A stretch of 64,000 nt of DNA from Bacteroidetes bacterium UBA1941 (GTDB taxonomy: Bacteria; Bacteroidota; Bacteroidia; Chitinophagales; LD1), in contig DDEZ01000011.1 in the NCBI GenBank assembly GCA_002336805.1, forward strand, positions 186,001 through 250,000, in the 5' to 3' direction. The translations under genes and the position numbers were made by a program. Below the pieces are notes generated by a model. That model ran no database searches and was not told the origin of the DNA. It saw only the letters and a list, made by a program, of their open reading frames with translations. Shown here one piece after another: positions 32,933-41,827 of this stretch. Numbering within the stretch: position 1 is the stretch's first letter; each line of letters opens with the position of its first letter.

Positions 32933-35059
32933 TTAAAACTCTTTTCCCTCCTTCGTCATCTGCTCCAGCAGCGCCGGTACCGCGAAACGGTCGCCATAAG
33001 CCGCCTGCAGCTCTTTAGCACGAGCTACAAAGCCGGAGAAACCATAGTCATTGATGTATTGCAGCGTACCACCCTTGAATGGTGCAAAGCCCCAGCCGAA
33101 GATAGAGCCGATATTGCCATCTGCTACAGATGTGAGTACACCCTCCTCCATGCAGCGTACGGTCTCCAGGCACTGGATGAACATCATCCGCTCGATCATT
33201 GTTCTTTGATCGTCGTCTGCTTTGTGTGGGAAGGCCTCTGCCAGTCCCGGCCAGAGAAACTTCTTGCCGTCCTTAGGGTATTCATAGAAGCCGCCACCTG
33301 CTGCCTTGCCTATCCGCTTCAGGTCGTTGACCATTTTGTCTACTACCTCGTAGGCACGGTGTACAGGAGGTGTTTTGCCTTCTGCCTTCATGTCTTCCTC
33401 TGTCTGCGTACGGATATGTGCTATCAGGCCCAGGCTCACCTCGTCAGTGAGGGCCAGTGGACCTACCGGCATACCTGCCTGCAGGCCTGCGGCCTCTATC
33501 GCGCGCGGATTATTGCCCTCTGCCAGCAGGGCTATACCCTCCAGCACATAGGTGGCAAATACGCGCGAGGTATAGAATCCACGCGAGTCATTGACCACAA
33601 TAGGAGTCTTCTTGATCTGCTTCACAAAGTCAAAGGCACGCGCCAGTGTTTCATCTGATGTTTCCTTGCCTACTATGATCTCTACCAGTGGCATCCGGTC
33701 AGCTGGAGAGAAGAAGTGGAGTCCTACAAATTGCTTAGGCCGGGATGATTTCTCTGCCAGACCTGTGATAGGCAGTGTAGACGTGTTAGAGGCAAATACA
33801 CCTGCGGCGTCCATTTGTGCCTCTGCCTCCGCGGTCACTATTGCTTTGATCTTTCTATTCTCAGTCACCGCCTCTATGATCAGGTCGCAGCCTGCCAGGT
33901 CATTGGCATCGGCAGATGCTTTGATGCGATTGAGTATCTCTTCTGCTTTTTCTTTGGTCGCCTTGCCCTTGCTCACACGCTTCTTCAGCAGATCGGCGGA
34001 ATAAGATTTTCCCTTATCTGCGGCTTCCTGGTTTACATCTTTCAGCACTACCTCCAGGCCGCTCATAGCGCAGGCATAGGCTATACCGCTGCCCATCATG
34101 CCCGCACCGAGTATACCCACTTTCTTGAAGCTGAATTTCTCTTTGATGGCTGGACGTGATTTACCCGCATTCAGCGCATTCAGCTGCTTCCAGAATACGT
34201 TGATCATATTCTTGGCCACCTGCCCCGTAGCCAGCTGGGCAAAATAGCGCGACTCTATGCGGGTAGCTGTCTCGATATCTACCATCGCACCCTCTACTGC
34301 TGCTGCCATGATAGCGAGCGGAGCAGGATAGTTATTGTGTGTCTTCTTGGCCAGCATGGCAGGCGCTATAGGCAGCATCTGGGCTACCTTGGGCGTGAGC
34401 GGAGACCCGCCCGGTATCTTGTAGCCATCCTGGTCCCACGGTTGTTTTACAGATTTATTGGCCAGGATGTAGTCCGTGGCTTTCTTGAGCAGGTCCTCTT
34501 TGTCAGTAGCGAGTGCGTGTACGAGGCCATCACTCAGCGCTGTTTTAGGATTTACTTTCTTGCCCTCTGTGAGGTACAGGAATGCAGGCTGCAGGCCTAT
34601 CAGGCGCACCATACGTGTCACCCCGCCACCACCTGGTAGCAGGCCGAGTGTCACCTCAGGCAGGCCGAGTTCTACTTTGGGCTTGTCCCATACTATGCGG
34701 TAGTGGCAGGCCAGTGCCAGCTCAAACCCTGCTCCGAGTGCTGTGCCGTTGATGGCTGCGACTACAGGCTTGCCCTGTGTCTCCAGCCAGCGGAAGCCCG
34801 CTTTCAACTCCTGCGCCCGGTCAAAGAAATCTTTTGCATCACTCGTAGCAAACATCTCATCAATATCTGCACCGGCCAGAAACGTCTCCTTGGCAGAGGT
34901 GATGATCACCCCGCGCAGGTCTGTCTCTGCCTGCAGTTTGCCCAGTGCCTCACGAAAGGAAGCCCCAAATGCGAGGTTGATCACATTGGCCGAGCGGCCC
35001 TCCAGGTCCATGGTCAGGGTCACGATATTATTGTCGTCTTTGCTGTATTTGAATGCCAT
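32933..35059 (-). CDS. Bifunctional enoyl-CoA hydratase / 3-hydroxyacyl-CoA dehydrogenase (FadB/FadJ type)
   Basis: A 708-residue beta-oxidation enzyme. The N-terminal crotonase domain has ETFLAGADIDEMF and NGTALGAGFELALACHYRI (oxyanion hole) and the catalytic LGLPEVTLGLLPGGGGVTRM. The dehydrogenase half begins at GILGAGMMGSGIAYACAMSG (NAD-binding) and includes FVGLHFFSPADRMPLVEII; the C-terminal domain contains GFYTSRVF and GGGFYEYP. It performs hydration and NAD-dependent oxidation of acyl-CoA chains in the cytoplasm. No thiolase or acyl-CoA dehydrogenase gene is adjacent, which is unusual for FadB but common for single-gene FadJ-like loci. Confidence 0.95.
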   Translation of the reverse strand: MAFKYSKDDNNIVTLTMDLEGRSANVINLAFGASFREALGKLQAETDLRGVIITSAKETFLAGADIDEMFATSDAKDFFDRAQELKAGFRWLETQGKPVVAAINGTALGAGFELALACHYRIVWDKPKVELGLPEVTLGLLPGGGGVTRMVRLIGLQPAFLYLTEGKKVNPKTALSDGLVHALATDKEDLLKKATDYILANKSVKQPWDQDGYKIPGGSPLTPKVAQMLPIAPAMLAKKTHNNYPAPLAIMAAAVEGAMVDIETATRIESRYFAQLATGQVAKNMINVFWKQLNALNAGKSRPAIKEKFSFKKVGILGAGMMGSGIAYACAMSGLEVVLKDVNQEAADKGKSYSADLLKKRVSKGKATKEKAEEILNRIKASADANDLAGCDLIIEAVTENRKIKAIVTAEAEAQMDAAGVFASNTSTLPITGLAEKSSRPKQFVGLHFFSPADRMPLVEIIVGKETSDETLARAFDFVKQIKKTPIVVNDSRGFYTSRVFATYVLEGIALLAEGNNPRAIEAAGLQAGMPVGPLALTDEVSLGLIAHIRTQTEEDMKAEGKTPPVHRAYEVVDKMVNDLKRIGKAAGGGFYEYPKDGKKFLWPGLAEAFPHKADDDQRTMIERMMFIQCLETVRCMEEGVLTSVADGNIGSIFGWGFAPFKGGTLQYINDYGFSGFVARAKELQAAYGDRFAVPALLEQMTKEGKEF

Positions 35060-35137
35060 TTTCTATGTGCTTTTAATGCTGCGCTAATGTGACAATAATC
35101 CGTCAAAAAGCACAGTGGCGCTGGCGATTTTATGGCA

Positions 35138-35164
35138 TAAAAAAGGCCGGTACGAGACCGGCCT
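35138..35164 (-). terminator. Terminator of the polyglycine-rich surface protein gene
   Basis: An 8-bp perfect stem AGGCCGGT / ACCGGCCT with a 5-base loop; on the minus strand a run of six T follows. Positioned 25 bases after the stop codon. Confidence 0.9.
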
Positions 35165-35189
35165 GTATGAATTTGAAAATGTTAGAAGA

Positions 35190-37346
35190 TTATGGGCAAA
35201 CGCCATTAGTACCTACCGGCAGCGTACCAGAGTAGTTTTGAGTATTGTTATTCCAGTTGATACCGCAGCCAGGAGCGCCGCCATTGCCCTGAGGACAAAC
35301 GCCGGTAGCACCTACACCGTTAGATGCGCCACCGTTGGCACCTGGCATACCCAGGTCACCCCCAGCACCGCCGCTGCCATTGTGGAATGTACTGCCAAAG
35401 CTCAGGAAGCAAGGTCCTTGTATAGTTTGGGCGCCACCGGCACCGCCTGTGGTATTACCAGCTGCAGCATCACCACCAGGTTGTCCTGGGTTAGACTGAC
35501 CGGCATATGAGCCACCTGTAGTCACACCTCCCACACCTGGTATAGAGCCAGAACCACCACCACCACAAGCACCTGGCCTGATAGCTGTGGTACAGAGTGT
35601 CACAGAGAGGTCAGAGCCGGCACCACCGCCACCGCCACCGCCGCCTATCACGCCTTGGTTGATTATCTTGACATTGCTGCCGCTGACAAAGATCGCATCA
35701 CCACCCGGATGACCATCGCCGATACCCGCGCAACCACCGAAGTAGCTGCCGTAGCCCGTCTTGTCTCCGCCATCGCCACCACGACCTGCTATTGTACCCT
35801 TATTGATGATCGTGATCTGTGAACCTGAAGGGAACACACCTGTGGTCATGGCCGGAGTCGGCACACCACTGGAGTTCAGTGTATTGCTACCCACGGTCAC
35901 ACCTGGGTCCACGATAAAGGTATCGAGCACCGCACAGGCAGGGGAGCCTGCGAGTGTAAAGAGGTTTACGTTAAAGGTATTGGCTGAGATATGGATGGCC
36001 TGGGCACCTGTGATGGTTAGCGTATATACAGCACTGGAGGTGCTCACACCTACTGCAGAGATCACTGTGATCTGGTAAGTGCCCTGCAGGGCGCATGAGG
36101 AGCTGATATCCATCGTAGTGCTGCCTGGTACTGTCGGAGTACTATTAGCAAAGCTCACCTGGAGGCCAGGATTGCTCGGAGACACTGTATAGCTTAGAAC
36201 GGCATTGCCGGCATTCACAGCACAGGCGCTAGGATTGCCTATGGTGATGGTGCTAGATGCTACTACGCCGCCTCCAGCACCTTGAGCCTGAGCCAGCGTG
36301 ATGGTAGCTGCCGCAGGTGACAGTGCTACTGCAAAGTCAAACACTGTCAGTGTATAAGTAAGCGTTCTCACTGTAGAGCCGGATGTAGCCAAAATGGTGA
36401 TCGTATAAGTACCATTGGCTGCACTCGGCAGGGCTGTCATGGTCATGACAGATGTGCCGGTAGGCAGCAGGTAGTTGTTAGAGAAGTTTACCAGTACTCC
36501 TGCAGGTACACCGGCAGCTGAGAGTACTACGGGTGAAGCAGTACCCGTCACCAGGCTCACAGTGATGGTGTCTGCTACATTGCCAAAGTTTGATTTGAAA
36601 AGGCAATCAGAGTTATGACTCTGGGATATAGAATAGTCAAAAGCACATACTGTCTGGCCCACATTGGCCCAGCAGGTGCCATTCCAAAACTGATGGACGT
36701 TCAGTGTGTTATTGTACACCGTCAGGCCGGGAGTAGGAGAGGGTATAGCAGCTATCTGCGCTGCCGTCAGTGACGGCAGGAGTATACCTTTGCTGGTGCT
36801 CTTTATATCGAGCACAGCATTAGGATCCGGCGTGGGCTGGTTGATACCTACCGCACCTGTGGTGGTAGCGCGTATCACCTCAGCATTGTTTGACTTTAGC
36901 ACAAAGTCCTGCGCATCTGTAGTACCGGCAAAGTTGGTACCGGCAGAGGTCCCAGAGTTGCCACTGGTCAGCCAGGCAGCCTGTGTACTGGTCAGCACGT
37001 GCTGGCCACCGCTATCTACTACAGTTATATTGCCACCTGCAGTGAAGTAAACTGCGTCATTATATACAAATGGCTTAACCGGTATGTTAGGATTACATAG
37101 GTTACTCCACGACGTACCGTTGTAGAGTACATAGCAGTTTGTATCCAGATCATAGATGACCAGGCCTCGCGCCGGAGCTGGGATCAGGCCTACTTTTGTC
37201 CTCGGTACAAGGAATCCCTTGTCCGTGGCAGTCAGGTCTAAAACCGCACTGGGGTCCGGGTTGGGATTGCCGATACCGACATTGCCCTGGCCATATGCAT
37301 TAGATATTAAACAAATAAGAGATAAAACGAATAAAAACTTCTTCAT
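35190..37346 (-). CDS. Secreted polyglycine-rich protein resembling phage adhesins
   Basis: A 718-residue exported protein with a signal peptide (FLFVLSLICLISNAYGQ). A segment of the type PDPSAVLDLTATDKGFLVPR to YVLYNGTSWSNL occurs twice (about 30-95 and 170-235), a module frequent in Bacteroidota surface proteins. Two Ig-like regions follow. From about residue 480 the sequence turns to ITIINKGTIAGRGGDGG, NVKIINQGVIGG and long glycine tracts; alternating N-rich strands and GG-rich stretches resemble polyglycine type II helices of T-even phage gp38-type adhesins. No T9SS sorting domain is present at the C-terminus, so its anchoring route is unclear. Function unknown; adhesion is inference. Confidence 0.8.
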   Translation of the reverse strand: MKKFLFVLSLICLISNAYGQGNVGIGNPNPDPSAVLDLTATDKGFLVPRTKVGLIPAPARGLVIYDLDTNCYVLYNGTSWSNLCNPNIPVKPFVYNDAVYFTAGGNITVVDSGGQHVLTSTQAAWLTSGNSGTSAGTNFAGTTDAQDFVLKSNNAEVIRATTTGAVGINQPTPDPNAVLDIKSTSKGILLPSLTAAQIAAIPSPTPGLTVYNNTLNVHQFWNGTCWANVGQTVCAFDYSISQSHNSDCLFKSNFGNVADTITVSLVTGTASPVVLSAAGVPAGVLVNFSNNYLLPTGTSVMTMTALPSAANGTYTITILATSGSTVRTLTYTLTVFDFAVALSPAAATITLAQAQGAGGGVVASSTITIGNPSACAVNAGNAVLSYTVSPSNPGLQVSFANSTPTVPGSTTMDISSSCALQGTYQITVISAVGVSTSSAVYTLTITGAQAIHISANTFNVNLFTLAGSPACAVLDTFIVDPGVTVGSNTLNSSGVPTPAMTTGVFPSGSQITIINKGTIAGRGGDGGDKTGYGSYFGGCAGIGDGHPGGDAIFVSGSNVKIINQGVIGGGGGGGGAGSDLSVTLCTTAIRPGACGGGGSGSIPGVGGVTTGGSYAGQSNPGQPGGDAAAGNTTGGAGGAQTIQGPCFLSFGSTFHNGSGGAGGDLGMPGANGGASNGVGATGVCPQGNGGAPGCGINWNNNTQNYSGTLPVGTNGVCP

Positions 37347-37486
37347 ACCGGGTTATTGTTTATCTGATGAAATTAAAGTTTCTGGTGGTTTTTCCAACCG
37401 TTTGGTAGAAAAAATGGCCCGTATTCACCGAAAAGTGCTCAAAAACCTAAAAATGACCCTAACCGAAAGTATGACGACCTGGCGGC

Positions 37487-38266
37487 TCAGATGGTTGTTT
37501 CCCCACGGAAAACCTGTACTGCCGGCCCTGTGAGCCAGATGTCTGTGAAGCGCGGACCATCAAGGTCAAATTTCACGCTCAGGTCACCGCCCAGCGTTTT
37601 GACACGGATCATGGTTTCTCCCGGATCTTTTTCATAGAAATAAGAAATAGCGGAGGCTACCACGCCTGTACCGCAGCTGTAGGTCTCATCCTCCACACCG
37701 CGCTCATAGGTACGCACATAGATATGACCCCGGGAAAGTTCTTCCACAAAATTCACATTGATACCTTCCGCCCGGTAGGTATCAGAGTAGCGGATAGTAT
37801 TGCCGTTTTTAGCCACCGGGTAGGACTGTATATCCTGTACAAACTTGACATAGTGTGGAGAGCCGGTATCCAGTACATAGTGGTCACCACGATGAGAGGT
37901 GTGAGCTACATCCTTCATCTGTATGGATACGATGCCCCCAGGTAGTACGCGGCCTACGTGCGGCCCGTCTACTGCCAGAAATGAAAACTCATCTCCGAGC
38001 CCCAGGTCATGGGCGAACCTGACGATACACCTGCCGCCATTGCCACACATGGTACTCTCGCGGCCGTCACTATTGTAGTATACCATTTCGAAATCATAGC
38101 CTTCCTTTTCCTGCAGGTAAATAAGCCCATCGGCACCTATCCCAAAGCGGCGGTCACACAGCTGGCGGATGTCTGCTACATCTTCGCGCTTGAGCCCCAG
38201 CTGCCTGTTGTCTATGATCACAAAATCATTGCCGGTGCCCTGGTATTTGTAGAATGGAAGTGTCAT
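37487..38266 (-). CDS. dapF: Diaminopimelate epimerase
   Basis: Converts LL- to meso-diaminopimelate for lysine and peptidoglycan synthesis. From the ATG at 38266 the protein is 259 residues and begins LPFYKYQGTGNDFVIIDN, the canonical N-terminus; the open frame extends to 38419 but that 51-residue extension has no family support. The two active-site cysteines are present: Cys74 in MCGNGGRC and Cys198 in YSCGTGVVAS. A near-consensus -7 (TTCCTTTG) lies about 10 bases before the ATG. It complements mpl elsewhere in the window, since both handle meso-DAP peptides. Confidence 0.96.
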   Translation of the reverse strand: MTLPFYKYQGTGNDFVIIDNRQLGLKREDVADIRQLCDRRFGIGADGLIYLQEKEGYDFEMVYYNSDGRESTMCGNGGRCIVRFAHDLGLGDEFSFLAVDGPHVGRVLPGGIVSIQMKDVAHTSHRGDHYVLDTGSPHYVKFVQDIQSYPVAKNGNTIRYSDTYRAEGINVNFVEELSRGHIYVRTYERGVEDETYSCGTGVVASAISYFYEKDPGETMIRVKTLGGDLSVKFDLDGPRFTDIWLTGPAVQVFRGETTI

Positions 38267-38328
38267 GATGGACGCAAAGGAAAGGAGAATGAAGCATAAT
38301 TTACAAAGGATGGCCTGATACGGTATAC

Positions 38329-38357
38329 AAAAAAGGGACGGGCATAGGACCCGTCCC
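38329..38357 (-). terminator. Terminator downstream of the DUF1501 gene
   Basis: Perfect 8-bp stem GGGACGGG / CCCGTCCC with a 7-base loop, followed on the minus strand by TTTTTT. It lies about 130 bases after the DUF1501 stop and about 70 bases before dapF, so it could instead be a dapF leader element; no riboswitch structure was recognised. Confidence 0.8.
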
Positions 38358-38488
38358 CACACCGCTTTCGTGATAAGGCGTATTTTGAGGATTACCCTCA
38401 CCGCAAAAATAAGATACACCGAGAAAAAATAAAAGCCGGGCGTTAACTATGTCATACAGCACAAGTAAGGCAAGCATTCCTCAGCAAT

Positions 38489-40081
38489 CTATCTGGCGAG
38501 TACCATAGACCGGACCTGCTGTATCACTCCATTCTGAAATCGGGCATAGTACGCGCCGGTCGCATAGTTTTCTGATGAAAATGACACCGTATAGTCTCCT
38601 GCTGTCATATCCTGATCTACCAGGGTGCGGAGCAGGTGCCCTGCTCCATCAAAGACCTGCACCAGCGTATGCCCTCCTGCTGTGGTAAATGTAATATTGG
38701 TGGATGTAGTGAATGGATTTGGGGTATTGCTGATGAGTGTGATACCCGCCTTGCTATCGATCTCGTGTATACCCACGGAGCACTCTTCGGCATCTACCAG
38801 TGGCAGCGGCTGGAAGTTTTGCAGCAGTATCGTGCTGTCTATATCAGTCTTTGGCACACAAAACCAATCCTGTAGCAGCGATGCATACACAGATCGAAAA
38901 TCATACTGCATCGGCACATTGTCATCCACCCCAGGAGAGGCGGGGAGCTGGGGATTGGTACCCAGTACGCCGGGTAGTACTTTATTGCCAAAAATAAAGA
39001 GCGGTGCAGCGGCACCATGATCCGTGCCTACGCTGGCGTTGGATATGATGCGCCTGCCAAACTCAGAGAATGTCATGCCTATGACGCGATCTGCACTCGA
39101 TGATGCCCTCAGGTCATCATGAAAAGCTTTGATGCAATCAGAAAGATTCTGGAGCAGGGATGCATGTGTGCCGGTGGCAGTGGCGCCATTCACCACCTGC
39201 GCATGGTGTGTGTCAAAGCTGCCATCATTGGCCGTACTCACCATATAGACCTTGGTCTTCAGTCCGCCTGATATCAGCCTGGCCACAGCCTGCAGGGCGG
39301 CTCCCAGTTTGCTGCCGGATGGGTACAGTGAGGTACTGCTGCTGCCGGCGCTGTAGGCTGTAGAGAGCACACTGGCGTATTGATTGGTCTGCTGTGATAC
39401 CTGGCGTATGTAGGCCAGCTCAGTGCCGGCAGGCGTGGCGGGAGCGGGGCTTTGTATGCCGTTGGCTAGATTGTAGATAGAGGATGGGTCTGTGACTGCC
39501 ATAGCCATACCGGTAGCCGGCCCCTGAAATACGGGTGATAGCGAGGTCCCTATCTCTATAGCCAGCGGGTCGGGCATACCCGTGCCTGGGTAGCCGGTAG
39601 GGAAGCCCGGATATTTATAGTCCAGGTAGCGGCCCATCCAGCCTGTGCTCAGGCTCTGTCCGCTATTCTCGCCGGTGATCCATATATCAGTGGACTGAAA
39701 GTGCGACAGACTGGGGTTGGGATAGCCTACGCCCTGTACGATCCTCAGGTAGCCATCATTATACATCTGCTGCATGGCAGTCATGGCAGGATGCAGGCCG
39801 GTAGTGGTCACGCCGGTGAGCGGCAGCACCTGTGACGACGGGATCAGAATATTGCTCCGTGCAGCTGTGAGGGTGCTGTATTGGTCCAGTGGTATCACCG
39901 TATTGAGGCCATCATTGCCGCCTACTATCTGTATGATCACCAGCACATGATCATTGGCCGTGGCAGACGCTGCCAGCGCTGATAGCAGGGGCGAGGATGC
40001 CAGAGAGCGTATACTCATGCCAGATAGTACTACCGGCAGGGTAGCCAGTGGTATTGATTTGATGAAGTCTCTTCTTTTCAT
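38489..40081 (-). CDS. DUF1501 protein with Tat-like signal and T9SS C-terminal domain
   Basis: A 530-residue protein of the DUF1501 (sulfatase-superfamily fold) group from the ATG at 40081. The N-terminus MKRRDFIKSIPLATLPVVLSG has a twin-arginine motif (RRDFIK) and moderately hydrophobic core, indicating Tat export. The body contains VIIQIVGGNDGLNTVIPLDQY, HFQSTDIWITGEN and MTFSEFGRRIISNASVGTDHGAA, hallmarks of the family. The C-terminal 85 residues (SNTPNPFTTSTNITFT, GAYYARFQNG) look like a T9SS type A domain. The upstream partner gene encodes DUF1800, 28 bases away; the pair is widespread but of unknown biochemical role. Confidence 0.9.
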   Translation of the reverse strand: MKRRDFIKSIPLATLPVVLSGMSIRSLASSPLLSALAASATANDHVLVIIQIVGGNDGLNTVIPLDQYSTLTAARSNILIPSSQVLPLTGVTTTGLHPAMTAMQQMYNDGYLRIVQGVGYPNPSLSHFQSTDIWITGENSGQSLSTGWMGRYLDYKYPGFPTGYPGTGMPDPLAIEIGTSLSPVFQGPATGMAMAVTDPSSIYNLANGIQSPAPATPAGTELAYIRQVSQQTNQYASVLSTAYSAGSSSTSLYPSGSKLGAALQAVARLISGGLKTKVYMVSTANDGSFDTHHAQVVNGATATGTHASLLQNLSDCIKAFHDDLRASSSADRVIGMTFSEFGRRIISNASVGTDHGAAAPLFIFGNKVLPGVLGTNPQLPASPGVDDNVPMQYDFRSVYASLLQDWFCVPKTDIDSTILLQNFQPLPLVDAEECSVGIHEIDSKAGITLISNTPNPFTTSTNITFTTAGGHTLVQVFDGAGHLLRTLVDQDMTAGDYTVSFSSENYATGAYYARFQNGVIQQVRSMVLAR

Positions 40082-40109
40082 GATACAGATTGATACCTCC
40101 AAAAAAAAA

Positions 40110-41756
40110 TTACTGCAGCTGGTACTCCGGCAGGTCCATGATGTATTGATAAAAGGGTTTGAGCCGCGAGGTCACCGTGTTCTGGTAGCTTGTATTGCCG
40201 GGGCTATTAGCATAGTTGCTCCAGGCTGTGGTCCAGTATCCATTAGTGCTCTGGCCTGATAGCAGGATGCTCTTCAGGTAGTCTTTTACAGTCTGGTCTA
40301 CCTCCAGGCTGAGCAGCAGCGCCAGTGTATCATCTACCAGTGCTACAGGGTCATCCGGAGTGGGCATGGAGGCCGTGAGAGCCAGCGTGTCTATGATGAT
40401 CTTCTGTCCCGCCCGCGTATAGCCTGTATATAGCATCTGATCGGCAAAGGCGGTCCGGTTTGGCAGCGTGTTAGAGTTGATCCACAGCTCATGATAGCCT
40501 GGTGCCTGGTAGAAGGCAGGCCACCCTGCTACATTGGGCGGATTCAGGATATCCTGCGCGCACAGGGCGCTGTATCCCTCTACATAATTCCACATGTAAT
40601 ATTGCGTAGCCAGATCTGTATTATCCGGAAAGATAACGCCCGCCTGCCTCATCATACCTGCAAAATAATCTATAGGGGGTTTGATAAAGCATCCCTGATT
40701 CAGCACGTCAAAGAAGTGTTCACTTTTGAATAGCAATGCCAGTACAGGTTTTATCTCATAGTTGCCATTGCGCAGCTGTGCAGCCATGGGGGTGATGATA
40801 TTGGCCTCTATCGTACTGTCGATATCGTAGTATACAAAGAACCGGTACAATCTCCTGCAGAGATACATGGCACATTCATCAGTAGCCAGTATCATGGTGA
40901 TGAGGTCATCCAGCTCGTCAGCGCCGCCATTGCCGGTATTATTAATAGTAGTGTTATTGTAAAACGCTGAGAACTGCTTTGGATTAGTGTCATGCTTTGT
41001 AGCGTCAAAGTAGGACGTAAAAGCATTATTGACCACACGGTAGCCTGTCAGCACGCGGGCCGCCGCCTCTACGTCACTCTGTGTATAGAGTGAGTTGGGG
41101 CCCTTGCCCACGGTAAATAACTCCTGCAGCTCGCGTCCATAGTTTTCATCCGGTGCGTTTTTGGTATTTGACGCACCATTGAGGTATAGCAGCATTGCAG
41201 GATCTTTGGAGATAGCGGTGACCAGGGTCTTGAAGTTTCCCATGGCATTGGTACGGATCGTCTCCAGATACCTGTACCCGGGACGCGGGTCTCCATAGCT
41301 ATTGAGCTCCGTAGCAAAATGGTTGTGCCAGAAGAGTGTCATTTTCTGCTCCAGGCTGACCACCTGTGCCAGCATATTGCTCATCCACCAGGCCTGCAGG
41401 GACTTTCTGCGGGCAGCATTGAGTGTGCACGGGTAGGTATCATTTACCCATGTGGTGCCTACCGGTACATTGGGGTCAGGGTTAGTCTGAGTGCCGTAGT
41501 TATTGAGCGGTGGCAATGGTGTGCCGGCTGTATTATTGAGCAGCTCGTTCACAGCCTGGTCCGCTGTCAGCGTGAGCAGGTGGTCTATATCTGCCTTTGT
41601 AGCACCAAACATGGTACGCCGCAGCAGGTGCGCCGCCTCTGTGCGTGTCCACGCGCCGGCATATGGGGCCAGCGTGCTGGTCACACTGCGCATTGCGCGC
41701 TGCGTCTGATCTGCAGCTGATACACGGGCCGCTGCGAGAGGTAGATTATTACTCAT
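40110..41756 (-). CDS. DUF1800 family protein
   Basis: A 548-residue protein typical of DUF1800: an early helix AAHLLRRTMFGATKADID, then MSNMLAQVVSLEQKMTLFWHNHFATE, NYGRELQELFTVG and ARVLTGYRV. The function is unknown; DUF1800 and DUF1501 genes almost always sit together, as here. No cleavable signal peptide or lipobox is visible at the N-terminus (SNNLPLAAARVSAADQ), although its partner has one. If it is exported it may travel with DUF1501 (inference). The start is an ATG at 41756, shortly after the propeller gene's stop. Confidence 0.9.
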   Translation of the reverse strand: MSNNLPLAAARVSAADQTQRAMRSVTSTLAPYAGAWTRTEAAHLLRRTMFGATKADIDHLLTLTADQAVNELLNNTAGTPLPPLNNYGTQTNPDPNVPVGTTWVNDTYPCTLNAARRKSLQAWWMSNMLAQVVSLEQKMTLFWHNHFATELNSYGDPRPGYRYLETIRTNAMGNFKTLVTAISKDPAMLLYLNGASNTKNAPDENYGRELQELFTVGKGPNSLYTQSDVEAAARVLTGYRVVNNAFTSYFDATKHDTNPKQFSAFYNNTTINNTGNGGADELDDLITMILATDECAMYLCRRLYRFFVYYDIDSTIEANIITPMAAQLRNGNYEIKPVLALLFKSEHFFDVLNQGCFIKPPIDYFAGMMRQAGVIFPDNTDLATQYYMWNYVEGYSALCAQDILNPPNVAGWPAFYQAPGYHELWINSNTLPNRTAFADQMLYTGYTRAGQKIIIDTLALTASMPTPDDPVALVDDTLALLLSLEVDQTVKDYLKSILLSGQSTNGYWTTAWSNYANSPGNTSYQNTVTSRLKPFYQYIMDLPEYQLQ

Positions 41757-41827
41757 GATATGAGCTTTATTGTATAGATAAGCATTTGGCCCAAAAGTTT
41801 AAAGGGATCCGCATGCATTTCATTTTC

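Noticed and set aside
32786..33658. A 290-codon plus-strand frame over tRNA-Val and the end of the beta-oxidation gene
   Set aside because: Its first residues are the tRNA translated (a frequent annotation artefact) and the rest is antisense to a well-supported enzyme.
38267..38488. Possible lysine riboswitch before dapF
   Set aside because: Only a simple hairpin followed by a T-run is seen, which fits a terminator of the upstream DUF1501 gene; no riboswitch core was recognised.
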